The position numbers and the translations under genes are program-made. A model generated the notes under the pieces. It saw nothing but the letters and a program-made list of their open reading frames with translations, made no database searches and was not told where the DNA came from. DNA of 64,000 nt from Myxococcus sp. RHSTA-1-4. GTDB lineage: Bacteria > Myxococcota > Myxococcia > Myxococcales > Myxococcaceae. Positions 1 to 8,313 of this stretch are shown piece by piece. Within the stretch, counting starts at the first letter, position 1; every line of letters begins with the position of its first letter. The DNA is taken from assembly GCF_020037125.1 (NCBI RefSeq), contig NZ_JAIQDG010000001.1, positions 558,001 through 622,000 on the forward strand, given 5' to 3'.

Positions 1-2556
1 TACCTGCGGCAGTTCCAGGTGCAGCTCGACCCGGACCAGATGGTGGCGCGCGGCATCAGCCTGGACGCGGTGGAGCACGCGCTGGAGGGCGCCAACCTCA
101 ACGCCTCCGGCGGCTTCGTGGTGCAGGGGCCCATGGAGTGGACGGTGCGCGCCGTGGGCCGGGCGCAGACGGTGGAGGACCTGAGCGGCACCGTGGTGGC
201 CCTGCGCGGCGGCACGCCCGTGCTGCTCGGGGACGTCGCCGACATCCGCGAGGCCCCCGCGCTCCGCCGCGGCATCGCCCACCGGCTGAAGGGCGAGGTG
301 GTGAGCTGCCGGGTCATCAAGCAGTTCGGCGCGGACACGCAGCAGGTGGCCGCGGGCGTGCGCGCCGCCCTCACCGAGCTCCAGCAGGGACTGCCCCCGG
401 GCGTGCACCTGCGCGTCGTGTATGACCAGTCACAGCTGGTGGACTCCGCGCTGGGTGGCGTGAGCCGGGCCATCCTGCTCGGGGCCTTCCTGGTGGTGCT
501 CGTCCTCTTCGGGCTGCTGGGGGACTGGCGCGCGGCGCTCATCGTCACGCTCACCCTGCCCCTGTCGCTGGCACTGGCGGGCGTGCTGCTGAAGGCCACG
601 GGCATCGGCATCAACACCATGACGCTGGGCGGGCTGGCCATCGCCGTGGGCCTGCTGGTGGACGCGGCCATCATCGTCACGGAGAACATCGTCCACGATT
701 TGCGCGAGGGCGCGGGACGGAGACCCCGGCGCGAGGAGGCGCTCGCCGCGTCGCTGGAGGTGGGCCGGCCCATCGCCTTCGCCACCCTCATCGTGGTGTC
801 CGTCTTCATTCCCCTGTTCGCGATGACGGGCATCGAGGGGCGCATGTACCAGCCGCTGGCGGCGGCCGTGGTGGCGTGCCTCACCGCGTCGCTGGGGCTG
901 GCCCTCACGCTGGTGCCGGTGGCCTCCGGCCTCTTCCTCCGAGCGCCCCGGCAGGACGCGCCGGAGGACGTGTGGCTCGTGCGCAAGGTGAAGGCCGTCT
1001 ACGCGCCGCTCCTGGAGTCCTGCATGCGCAGGGCGGGACGGGTGCGGTTGGTGGCGCTCGCCGTCACGGTGCCGGCGCTGGGGTTGGCCTTCGCCGTGGG
1101 CAGCGACTTCATGCCCCGGCTGGACGAGGGCGCGCTGCTGCTCCAGACGGTGCTGCCTCCGGAGGCGTCACTGGAGGAGGTGGACCGGCTCAACCACCTC
1201 GTGGAGGACGTGCTGCTCGAGTTCCCCGAGGTGGACGACGTGGTGCGCCGCACGGGCCGCGCCGAGCGCACCGAGGACCCGATGCCGCACACGCTCTCCG
1301 ACGTGCTCGTCGTGCTCAAGCCGGAGCGGGGACGCTCGCTGGAGCGACTGGAGGCGGACATGCGCGAGGCCGTGGCGAAGGTGCCCGGCGTGTCCGCGCT
1401 GTTCACCACGCCCCTGGGCATGCGCATCGACGAGGGACTGGGCGGGAGCCCCGCGGACCTCTCCGTGCGCATCTTCGGCCCGGACCTGGAGGTGCTCGCC
1501 GGGCTGGCCGAGCGGGCCCGCGCCATCATGGCGAAGGTGGAGGGTGTGGAGGACCTGCGCGCGGAGAAGCTGAGCGGGCTGCCCCAGCTGCGCATCACCG
1601 TGAATCGCGCCGCCGTGGCCCGCGTGGGCCTGACACCCGGTGACGTCATCCGCGCGGTGCGCGTGGGACTGGTGGGACAGGAGTCGTCCCAGGTGTGGAA
1701 GGGCCAGCGGCGCCATGACCTGGTGCTGCGGCTGGCGGACCACCGCCGGGGAGATGCCAACGCCATCCGCAACCTCCTGGTGGATGGGCATGACGGCACC
1801 CGCATTCCGCTGAGCCAGCTCGCGGACATCGAGGAGACCTTCGGCGCGGGCAGCATCCGCCGCGAGGCGGGCAGCCGCCGCATCGCCGTGGAGGCCGGCG
1901 TCTCCGGGAGGGACCTGGGGAGCACCGCGGCCGAGGTGCGCGAGCGGCTGGCCGCGGACCTGAAGCTGCCCACCGGCTACTTCCTGGACGTGGGCGGCAA
2001 GGTGGAGAGCCAGGAGCGCGCCGCGCGGTCGCTGATGGCCGCCATCGCGGTGGCCATCCTCGCGGTGGTCATCCTGCTCTACCTCGCGCTGGGCTCCCTG
2101 TCGGAGGCGCTGGTCATCGTCGCGACCCTGCCGGATGCGTTCGTGGGCGGCATCCTCGCGCTGCTCATCGCCGGGGAGACGTGGAACGTGTCCAGCCTGG
2201 TGGGACTCATCGGGCTGTTCGGCATCGCCGTGCAGAACGGGCTGGTACTGGTGGCGCAGACGAAGCTCCTCATGGAGCGCGGCAAGCCCTTCGCCGAGGC
2301 CCTGCGCGAGGCGAGCATCGGCCGGGTGCGGCCCAAGCTGATGACGGCGTGCACGGCCATCCTCGGCCTGCTGCCCCTGCTGGTGCTGCCGCTGCACGGC
2401 ACCGAGGTGGAGCGGCCCCTCGCCGTGGTGATGGTGGGCGGGCTCGTCACGTCCACCCTGTTCACCCTGCTGGTGCTGCCCACGTTCTATGCCTTCGTCC
2501 ATGGGCTGCGGGAGCGCGTGAGGCGGCGGCTGGCGATGCGGCGCGCGGCCCCCTGA
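1..2556 (+). CDS. RND heavy-metal efflux pump, inner-membrane subunit (CzcA/CusA family), 5' end missing
   Basis: The reading frame is open from the first base, so the gene begins upstream of the window; 851 residues are visible of about 1,040 usual for the family. It is the proton-driven inner-membrane subunit of a tripartite pump that moves metal ions out of the cell. The frame shows the porter domain, a run of transmembrane helices from about residue 150, the TM4 motif GLLVDAAIIVTEN with the intramembrane Asp needed for proton relay, the second large periplasmic loop, and a final helix bundle ending in a basic cytoplasmic tail. The TM4 motif differs from that of the second RND pump here (GELVDDAIVDVEN), so the two pumps probably handle different ions or stages. 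The metal cannot be assigned from sequence. Partner fusion and channel genes are presumably upstream. Confidence 0.93.
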   Translation, partial: YLRQFQVQLDPDQMVARGISLDAVEHALEGANLNASGGFVVQGPMEWTVRAVGRAQTVEDLSGTVVALRGGTPVLLGDVADIREAPALRRGIAHRLKGEVVSCRVIKQFGADTQQVAAGVRAALTELQQGLPPGVHLRVVYDQSQLVDSALGGVSRAILLGAFLVVLVLFGLLGDWRAALIVTLTLPLSLALAGVLLKATGIGINTMTLGGLAIAVGLLVDAAIIVTENIVHDLREGAGRRPRREEALAASLEVGRPIAFATLIVVSVFIPLFAMTGIEGRMYQPLAAAVVACLTASLGLALTLVPVASGLFLRAPRQDAPEDVWLVRKVKAVYAPLLESCMRRAGRVRLVALAVTVPALGLAFAVGSDFMPRLDEGALLLQTVLPPEASLEEVDRLNHLVEDVLLEFPEVDDVVRRTGRAERTEDPMPHTLSDVLVVLKPERGRSLERLEADMREAVAKVPGVSALFTTPLGMRIDEGLGGSPADLSVRIFGPDLEVLAGLAERARAIMAKVEGVEDLRAEKLSGLPQLRITVNRAAVARVGLTPGDVIRAVRVGLVGQESSQVWKGQRRHDLVLRLADHRRGDANAIRNLLVDGHDGTRIPLSQLADIEETFGAGSIRREAGSRRIAVEAGVSGRDLGSTAAEVRERLAADLKLPTGYFLDVGGKVESQERAARSLMAAIAVAILAVVILLYLALGSLSEALVIVATLPDAFVGGILALLIAGETWNVSSLVGLIGLFGIAVQNGLVLVAQTKLLMERGKPFAEALREASIGRVRPKLMTACTAILGLLPLLVLPLHGTEVERPLAVVMVGGLVTSTLFTLLVLPTFYAFVHGLRERVRRRLAMRRAAP

Positions 2557-2733
2557 GCACGGAGAGTCGCACCATCGCTCCGGGGGGCCCATGCGCGGTC
2601 CCCTCGTCGACACAAAGCTCATACCCGGGGACACGTATACGGCACCGGGCGCTCGCCCTATCTCTCCACGCCGCGGCAAACGGGATTTCCTCACTTGCCG
2701 CCGCACCCCGCAGCCCCCGAGCGAGGCAGCTCA

Positions 2734-4092
2734 ATGAGCCAGGAGCAGATCCCCATGCAGGAGCAGCAGATGTACGGCGAGGCCCTCAAGGCCCGCATCA
2801 CCGACGCTGTTCGCGAGCGCGTCGTGCCGACTCTCGAGGAGCGCCTCGGCAATGAAATCCGTGAGCGTGTGGGCGAGGCGGTGCGCAGCGCGGTGAGCGA
2901 GCGCGGGGCGGGCATGCAGCAGGGCAATGCCCCCCAGTTTGGCCCCCAGTTCGACACGGAGCGCATTACCGACGCCATCCACAACCGCCTGGCGGATGCC
3001 CTCCGTGAGCGCATCAGCACCGGGGTGCAGGAGCGCGCGCGCGAGGTGCTCAGGGACCGGCTGGCGGAGACGCTGCGCACCGCCCTGGTCGAGAACTGGA
3101 TGACCCTGCAGCAGGGCTACGGGCAGTTCGACCCCGAGCGCATCGCGGAGAGGGTCCGCGGCCGCCTCGAGGATGTGCTCTGGAGCCGTCTCCACACCGT
3201 CGTGCGCGAGCGCATCCGCGAGGTGCTGCGGGAGCGGCTGGCGGAGGGGCTGCGCGGCGCGGTGGGCGAGCGGCTCGCGGGGCCCCAGCAGGGCGCCGGC
3301 CAGTTCGACCCCGAGCGCATCGCGGAGGTGCTCCGCGTCCGGCTCGCCGACACCTTGCACGAGCGGCTCCACACCGTCGTGCGTGAGCGCGTCCGCGAGG
3401 CGCTGCGGGAGCGGCTGACGGAGGGACTGCGCACCGTCATCTCCGAGCAGCGGATGCAGGGCTTCGCGCAGTTCGACCCCGAGCGCATCGCCGACACCCT
3501 CCGCGAGCGCATCGTGGAAGGCATCCGGGAGCGGGTCCACGCCGGCCTGCGCGAGCGCGTCCGTGAAACGCTGCGGGAGCGGCTGGGAGAGGAGCTGCGC
3601 GGCGTGGTGAGCGCGCGGTCCATGGGCTTCCAGCCGCAGGGCTTCCAGCCGCAGGGCTTCCAGCCGCAGGGCGGCGGCCAGTTCAACCCCGAGCGCATCG
3701 CCGACGCCCTCCGCGGGCGCCTGGTCGATGCCCTCCACGAGCGGCTCTCCATCACCCTGCGTGAGCACCTGAACGAGGTGCTCCGGGAGCGGCTGACCGA
3801 GTCGATTCGCGAGGCGCTGGGCGGGACGATGGGCGGCGGCATGGGCTTCCAGCCGGGCATGGGCTTCCCGATGGGGATGGGTGTCCCGATGGGGATGGGC
3901 GCCCAGCCGGGCATGGGCTTCCCGCAGGGCGCCGGCCAGGTCGACACCGAGAGCATCGTGTCCGCCGTCCGCGAGCGCATCGGCGAGGAGATCCGCGAGC
4001 GCGTGGCGGACGTGGTCCGCGAGCGCGTCGGCGAGGCGGTGCGCAAGGAGCTGAAGACCACCGTCGCCGCCGCTCAGCCGCCGCTGTCCTGA
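2734..4092 (+). CDS. Arg/Glu-rich helical repeat protein of unknown function
   Basis: I do not recognise this family. The 452-residue protein is about seven imperfect repeats of 50-85 residues. Most open with FDPERIA, continue as an amphipathic helix built on patterns such as RERVREVLRERL, and end in a Gln/Gly/Met-rich linker such as GFQPQ repeats or MGMGVPMGMG. Charged residues alternate with Leu/Ile/Val at helical spacing, so each unit should form one long helix or a helical hairpin. There is no signal peptide or transmembrane segment, so it is probably cytoplasmic. The ATG at 2734 is chosen because GAGCGAGG precedes it; an in-frame start at 2695 has no such site. A short inverted repeat (GCGGCAA at 2673-2679, TTGCCGC at 2695-2701) lies just upstream and could be an operator. 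A perfect hairpin follows the stop. The gene appears monocistronic. Confidence 0.8.
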   Translation: MSQEQIPMQEQQMYGEALKARITDAVRERVVPTLEERLGNEIRERVGEAVRSAVSERGAGMQQGNAPQFGPQFDTERITDAIHNRLADALRERISTGVQERAREVLRDRLAETLRTALVENWMTLQQGYGQFDPERIAERVRGRLEDVLWSRLHTVVRERIREVLRERLAEGLRGAVGERLAGPQQGAGQFDPERIAEVLRVRLADTLHERLHTVVRERVREALRERLTEGLRTVISEQRMQGFAQFDPERIADTLRERIVEGIRERVHAGLRERVRETLRERLGEELRGVVSARSMGFQPQGFQPQGFQPQGGGQFNPERIADALRGRLVDALHERLSITLREHLNEVLRERLTESIREALGGTMGGGMGFQPGMGFPMGMGVPMGMGAQPGMGFPQGAGQVDTESIVSAVRERIGEEIRERVADVVRERVGEAVRKELKTTVAAAQPPLS

Positions 4093-4130
4093 CGAGCGCC
4101 GGGTCCGGGCCCGGGTGACGGCCACGGACA

Positions 4131-4169
4131 GAGTGCCTGGATTGCCGTGTCAGCGGCGTCCAGGCACTC
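4131..4169 (+). terminator. Hairpin downstream of the repeat-protein gene
   Basis: GAGTGCCTGGA at 4131-4141 pairs perfectly with TCCAGGCACTC at 4159-4169, giving an 11-bp stem with a 17-nt loop. No U-run follows. The hairpin lies between the stop of the repeat-protein gene (4092) and the converging minus-strand reading frame that ends at 4182, so it may stop transcription from both sides. Confidence 0.6.
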
Positions 4170-4181
4170 GGCGTTTGGGGG

Positions 4182-4343
4182 CTACTTCGCGAGGCCCTCC
4201 CAGTTGCCGTTGGCGCCGTGGCCGTAGTCCTCGCCGTCATCGCGGAACTGCACCGTGTGGTAGCTCCACCTGGCGAAGTTGCCCTCGCAGGCGCCGGAGC
4301 CCGTCGTCAGGCCGTTGCAGAACCAGTCGGAGGCAGTCCAGCG
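4182..4343 (-). pseudogene. C-terminal remnant of a protein-coding gene
   Basis: On the minus strand a frame ending in TAG at 4182 reads as a plausible protein tail: WTASDWFCNGLTTGSGAC near the start and DYGHGANGNWEGLAK at the end. Aromatic, Gly and acidic residues and two cysteines look like the end of a secreted protein. Further upstream the frame turns into Arg/Ala/Ser-rich shadow sequence that runs antisense-free into the 3' end of the TetR gene in a different frame, and no start codon with a ribosome site is seen. I read it as the stump of a gene cut off when the TetR/ABC operon was joined here. The parent family is not recognised. Confidence 0.45.
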
Positions 4344-4371
4344 CGTCGCGGACCCGGCTCCGGCTCGAGCG

Positions 4372-4989
4372 CTACCGGCCGTGCCTGCCTGGAGTGGGTC
4401 GCGCCGGACGCGGCTCGAAGCCGCTCCACATGACGTCCACGAGGGACTGGATGCGGGCCTTCCGTCCCTCCCGGCGCGGCAGGCCGTTCAGCGTCTCGAA
4501 CATGGCGATGCTGTGCACCGCCGCCAGGAAGTTCTGGGCCGCGGCGGCCGGCTCCACCTGCGAGATGCGTCCCTCCTCGCGCCACCGTGTCATCCGCGCG
4601 GTGAACTCCTCCAGGAGCCGCATGAAGGGCAGTCCCCGGTGCCACTTCACCAGCGTGGGCCGGTCCAGCGAGGGATGGGTGATGACGTGGAGGAGCGTCG
4701 GAAGCAGCTCCACGAAGTACTCCGCCACCCGCGTCGCGACCTCCTCCAGGTGGGCCTTCATGTCCTCGGGGGAGGGACTTCCCAACAACTTCTCCACGTC
4801 GACCGGGGGCGGCGTCATCGCCGCGAGGAAGAGGTCGTCCTTGGAGCCGAAGCGCTGGTACAGCACGGCCTCGGAGATGCCCACCTCCTGGGCCACCGTC
4901 CGCGTGGACACCGCATGGCCCTTCTCCCGGAAGAGCCGCTCCGCGATGCGGAGGATGGCTGCGTCATCAATCGTCTTCGTCCGGCCCAC
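4372..4989 (-). CDS. TetR/AcrR-family transcriptional repressor
   Basis: This 205-residue protein has the classic N-terminal TetR helix-turn-helix (TIDDAAILRIAERLF, then VAQEVGISEAVLYQRFGSKD) and a variable all-helical ligand domain. It is the last gene of a minus-strand operon (permease, ATPase, HlyD-like protein, TetR), 91 bp after the HlyD-like gene. A 22-bp perfect palindrome typical of TetR operators sits in the promoter of that operon, so the protein most likely represses its own operon until an exported compound binds it. The GTG at 4989 is preferred because AGGGAG precedes it at good spacing; an ATG at 5043 would add 18 residues but lacks a site. The effector is unknown. Confidence 0.9.
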   Translation of the reverse strand: MGRTKTIDDAAILRIAERLFREKGHAVSTRTVAQEVGISEAVLYQRFGSKDDLFLAAMTPPPVDVEKLLGSPSPEDMKAHLEEVATRVAEYFVELLPTLLHVITHPSLDRPTLVKWHRGLPFMRLLEEFTARMTRWREEGRISQVEPAAAAQNFLAAVHSIAMFETLNGLPRREGRKARIQSLVDVMWSGFEPRPARPTPGRHGR

Positions 4990-5080
4990 GTCCGCTCCCT
5001 GGCATCCCTCGGGCGGTCTGTCTCCGCCCTCCCTTCCGAGCATGGGCCCGGGGAGGAAGCGCGGCAAGGCCCGGGAATGC

Positions 5081-6148
5081 TCAGCCCCGCGCTGGCGCCG
5101 CCACCGGCTCCGTGTTCCCCGTGTGCCCCCACACCCGCTGTCCCGGAACCAGCGGCGCCGTGCCTTGAACCTCCACGAAGACCTCGCGGATGCGGACGTC
5201 CGCGCGAGTCGTCGGCGTCTCCGTGGCCAGCCCGCGACGTCCCAACAAGGGCGCGAGCCGCACCACCCGTCCCTCCGCCAGCCGTGCACCGCCATCCGTG
5301 TAGAGCGCGCAGGGCATGCCCACCTCCACCCGGGGCGCGTCGATTTCATCCACCTCCAGCCGCACCTGCATCCGGGTGGTGTCGCCCAGCACGAACAGGG
5401 CCTGCGCGCCCTGGGTGTAGAGCTCGCCCGGCTGGAAGCGCCCCCACAGCACCGTGCCGGTAAGCGGCGAGAGGACCTGACGCCGCGCCAGCGCCGCTTC
5501 GGCCTGGCGCAGCCTCGCACGCGCCGCCTGCAGCCGCTCCTGCGCCACCCTCCGGTCCTCCCGCCGGGGTCCCCGCTCGATGGCCTGGAGCCGCGCCTCG
5601 GCCGCGAGCGCCGCCGCCTCGAGGGCCCGGGACTCGGCGGTGGCCCGCTCCGCGTCGGCGGTGGGCAGCGTGCCGGCCTCCCGCAGCCGGCGGGCCCGCT
5701 CCGCATCCGCCACGGCCTGCCTCGCCCGCGACACGGCGGCCTCGTGCTCGGCCCGGGCCTGGGCCCGCTCCTCGACGGTGGCGCCATGCTGGTAGCGCTC
5801 GGCCACGGCCACGGCCTCGGCGACCTCGGCCCGCGCCAGGGAGATGGCGTGCCGCTGGGCCTCATCATCGAGCCGCGCGAGCACCTGCCCCTCGGTGACG
5901 GCCTGTCCCTCGCCGACCAGCACCTCCGCCACGCGCCCGGACTCCTGCGCGGCCAGTTCCACGGCCCCACCCCAGGGCTCGACGATGCCGGGGGCCACCA
6001 CACGGAGACTGTCGATGGGCAGGACTCCAGCGCCCGAGGTCCCCGTCACCGAGCTCTTGCGCTCGACGGCCGGAGGCCCGTGGCAGCCCGACAGCCCCAC
6101 GCCGAGTACCACCGATGCCATGACTCCCAGACGACGCTGCCGCTTCAT
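5081..6148 (-). CDS. HlyD-family periplasmic adaptor lipoprotein of an ABC exporter (DevB-like)
   Basis: The 355-residue protein begins with a short basic stretch and hydrophobic segment ending in a lipobox (GVGLSGCHG), so it is a membrane-anchored lipoprotein. It then shows an N-terminal half-lipoyl barrel (VAEVLVGEGQAVTEGQVLARL), a long alpha-helical hairpin rich in Ala, Glu and Arg (about residues 90-210), and a second barrel half (LTGTVLWGRFQPGE). This layout is that of membrane-fusion proteins which bridge an ABC transporter to an outer-membrane channel. The start overlaps the ATPase stop by 4 bp (ATGA), showing translational coupling. No channel gene lies in the operon, so it probably borrows a TolC protein from elsewhere. 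Confidence 0.9.
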   Translation of the reverse strand: MKRQRRLGVMASVVLGVGLSGCHGPPAVERKSSVTGTSGAGVLPIDSLRVVAPGIVEPWGGAVELAAQESGRVAEVLVGEGQAVTEGQVLARLDDEAQRHAISLARAEVAEAVAVAERYQHGATVEERAQARAEHEAAVSRARQAVADAERARRLREAGTLPTADAERATAESRALEAAALAAEARLQAIERGPRREDRRVAQERLQAARARLRQAEAALARRQVLSPLTGTVLWGRFQPGELYTQGAQALFVLGDTTRMQVRLEVDEIDAPRVEVGMPCALYTDGGARLAEGRVVRLAPLLGRRGLATETPTTRADVRIREVFVEVQGTAPLVPGQRVWGHTGNTEPVAAPARG

Positions 6149-6867
6149 GCGTGTACCTCCCGTACGACGGGGCTCGCCTTCTCGTGGACGCGCCCATCGA
6201 CGACCTCGACGAGCCGGTCCGCGATGGAGAGCACCCGCTCGTCATGGGTGACGACCACGACGGCACGCCCCAGGTCCGTGGCGAGCGCCTTCAACGTGTT
6301 CAGGACGACCCGGCCCGTCGCCCCATCCAGCGAGGCCGTGGGCTCGTCGCACAAGATGACGGGCGCATCGGTGACCAGCGCGCGGGCAATGGCCACACGC
6401 TGCTGCTGGCCTCCTGACAGGAGCCGGGGCTTCGCCGCCTCGCGGTCTGACAGCCCCACGCGGGCCAGCGCCTCACGAGCGCGCGCCGTCCGCTCCCGGG
6501 CCGGTGTCCCCCGCAGGAGCAGCGGGAGCGCCACGTTGTCGAGCGCGCTCAGCCCCGGCATGAGGTTGAACTGCTGGAACACGAAGCCCACGCGGTCCCT
6601 CCGCAGGAGCGCCAGCGCGTCGGGGTTGCCTTCCGACACCACCTGCCCGTCGAGCACCACCTCGCCCTCCGTCGGCGAGAGGACGAGCCCGAGGAGGCTC
6701 AGCAGCGTCGTCTTGCCGCTCCCGGACGGGCCCATGACGACGAGCACCTCGCCACGGCGCACCTGGATGTCCGTGGGATGGAGGGCCCGCACGGCGAGCG
6801 CCCCCGTGCCGAACACCCGGCCGACACCGCGGCCTTCGAGGACCACCTGGGAAGAAGACGTGTGCAT
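6145..6867 (-). CDS. ABC transporter ATP-binding protein (MacB/DevA/LolD type)
   Basis: This 240-residue ATPase has Walker A (GPSGSGKTT), Q-loop (FVFQQFNLMPGLSALDNV), signature (LSGGQQQRVAIARAL), Walker B (VILCDEPTASLDG) and the switch His (VVVTHDERV). These match the subfamily that powers FtsX-like permeases rather than importers. It follows the permease by 4 bp and overlaps the HlyD-like gene by 4 bp, so all three are made as one exporter complex. It should act at the cytoplasmic face of the inner membrane, driving extrusion of a lipid, peptide or toxic small molecule; sequence does not say which. Confidence 0.95.
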   Translation of the reverse strand: MHTSSSQVVLEGRGVGRVFGTGALAVRALHPTDIQVRRGEVLVVMGPSGSGKTTLLSLLGLVLSPTEGEVVLDGQVVSEGNPDALALLRRDRVGFVFQQFNLMPGLSALDNVALPLLLRGTPARERTARAREALARVGLSDREAAKPRLLSGGQQQRVAIARALVTDAPVILCDEPTASLDGATGRVVLNTLKALATDLGRAVVVVTHDERVLSIADRLVEVVDGRVHEKASPVVREVHA

Positions 6868-6871
6868 GGTG

Positions 6872-7999
6872 TCAGCCCCGGAAGACGATGGCGGGGTCGA
6901 TGGCGAGCGCCCGGCGCACCGCCGCCAGTGATGCGAGCGTGCAGGAGAGGAAGGACGCCGCCACGACGCTTGCGAGCATCCACGGCGGAGCCAGCATGGG
7001 CGCCTGCGTGGCGTGCGCCTTCACGAAGAAGAAGGCCAGGAGCCCCACCGTGCAGCCCACGGCGAAGAACAGCCACGCCTGCGCCAGCAGCAGGCGGAAG
7101 AGGTCCCTCCGCGTGGCCCCCAGGGCCTTGAGCGTGCCGTAGTCGCGAAGGCGGTCGATGACCGAGGAGTAGAGCGTAATCGCGACGATGACGGAGCCGA
7201 TGAACGCGGCCACCATCGTCCCCATGCCGAACACCATTCCCACCGGCGTGCGCCGGAGGAAGTGGCGGACCTCCATGGCGCTCAATTCATCACGCGTGAC
7301 GGCGAGCGCGTCCGGAAGGCGGGCCTGGAGGCGCTGGCGCACGGCGATGGCGTCCTCGCCCGGGGCGACGCCCGCGGCCACGAAGGTGACGCGGTCCTGG
7401 GGAAACCCGGTGTACGCGCGCGCGTCGTCGAGGTTCGCGAAGACGTAGGAGTACGAGCTGTGCGGGTCGAGCTTGTCGAAGTAACCGGCCACGAAGGCCG
7501 TCTTCCCGTCGATTTCGAGCCGCTCGCCCCGGGGCGGGAAGGCGAAGACGGGCCGGGCCGTCCAGGAGAGGAAGACTCGCGCGGTGCCACGCAGCTCCTC
7601 GCGACGGGTGCCATCCACCAGCGTCCGGGCCAGCCCCGCGTAGCGCGGTGGCTCGACGCCCACCACCATCACCGGCTCGCGCACGCCGTCCGGGCGGGTG
7701 ATGCGGCTCATTCCCTGGATGACGGGCGCGGCCCAGGCCACGCCCGGAGTGCTGGCGACTTCCGACACCCGCGTCGCGGGCAGCGAGCCGGTGAGCTCCG
7801 TGTTCTCCGTGGCCGCCGAGGCGACCCAGAGGTCCGCGTCCGTCCCATCCGCGAAGGCGGAGACGAGTCCCAGGATGCCCAGCAGGATGGAGAGCTGCTG
7901 GGACATGAGGAACACGGACACGACCACGCCCGCGAGCGTCCCCAGGCTCTTGGAGGGTGCGTCGAGCAGCATCTTCAGGGCGAGACCGAGCATCCGCAT
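6872..7999 (-). CDS. FtsX-like ABC exporter permease (DevC type)
   Basis: The 375-residue protein has one N-terminal transmembrane helix (about 15-45), a periplasmic domain of roughly 200 residues, and three C-terminal helices, the MacB/DevC fold. The cytoplasmic coupling segment SVIDRLRDYGTLKALGATRRDLFRLLLAQ is the usual FtsX-family signature before the last helices. It is the first gene of the operon. Its start is 35 bp downstream of a strong sigma-70 promoter whose spacer is filled by a TetR-type palindrome. With the ATPase and HlyD-like lipoprotein it should form an export machine similar to cyanobacterial DevBCA. Confidence 0.92.
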   Translation of the reverse strand: MRMLGLALKMLLDAPSKSLGTLAGVVVSVFLMSQQLSILLGILGLVSAFADGTDADLWVASAATENTELTGSLPATRVSEVASTPGVAWAAPVIQGMSRITRPDGVREPVMVVGVEPPRYAGLARTLVDGTRREELRGTARVFLSWTARPVFAFPPRGERLEIDGKTAFVAGYFDKLDPHSSYSYVFANLDDARAYTGFPQDRVTFVAAGVAPGEDAIAVRQRLQARLPDALAVTRDELSAMEVRHFLRRTPVGMVFGMGTMVAAFIGSVIVAITLYSSVIDRLRDYGTLKALGATRRDLFRLLLAQAWLFFAVGCTVGLLAFFFVKAHATQAPMLAPPWMLASVVAASFLSCTLASLAAVRRALAIDPAIVFRG

Positions 8000-8040
8000 G
8001 AGTGGGCGCCGTGGGAGTGGGCTGGAACGTCGATGCCCGA

Positions 8041-8069
8041 TAAATAAGCAAGCGCTTGCTTATTGTCAA
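8041..8069 (-). promoter_or_regulatory. Sigma-70 promoter with overlapping TetR operator
   Basis: Read on the minus strand, TTGACA (8069-8064) is followed by exactly 17 bp and TATTTA (8046-8041). A perfect 22-bp palindrome, AATAAGCAAGC/GCTTGCTTATT at 8043-8064, fills the spacer and overlaps both boxes. A repressor bound there would block RNA polymerase directly. The site lies upstream of the permease-ATPase-adaptor-TetR operon, whose last gene is the obvious candidate repressor. AAGCNNGCTT-type half-sites are common for AcrR/TetR regulators. Confidence 0.88.
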
Positions 8070-8149
8070 TGAAGTGGGACGCTCCCGGTCCTGGTGGAGG
8101 GGCGAGCCGGAGGGAGCACGCAACATGGGGTGGTGAACACCGCCCGCGC

Positions 8150-8182
8150 ACCGGCACGTCACAGTGTGACGGCATCGGTTAC
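8150..8182 (+). promoter_or_regulatory. Shared 33-bp regulatory element, copy A
   Basis: A 33-bp sequence centred on the palindrome TCACAGTGTGA (8158-8168) lies 131 bp before the lipoprotein/channel/oxidase operon. It matches the sequence at 33619-33587 on the minus strand, upstream of the RND efflux operon, at 28 of 33 positions and in the same orientation relative to transcription. No clear -35/-10 pair was found near it. It is probably a binding site for an activator or repressor encoded outside the window. Apart from this site and the TetR promoter, I see nothing defined in the 314-bp gap 8000-8313. Confidence 0.65.
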
Positions 8183-8313
8183 ATGAAGTGTTCATCCACC
8201 GCGCGTCCCGCGAGGGAGTTGCCCGTGAGCACGCACGGGCGGCCCGGCACATGGCTTGCTCACCGAAGTGTGCTTCTGGCGGCCGGCATGGCCCGCCACC
8301 CCCGAGGTCCGTC

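Noticed and set aside
8158..8168. CRP/FNR-type binding site
   Set aside because: The half-sites are in the order TCACA-N-TGTGA with one-base spacing, the reverse of TGTGA-N6-TCACA.
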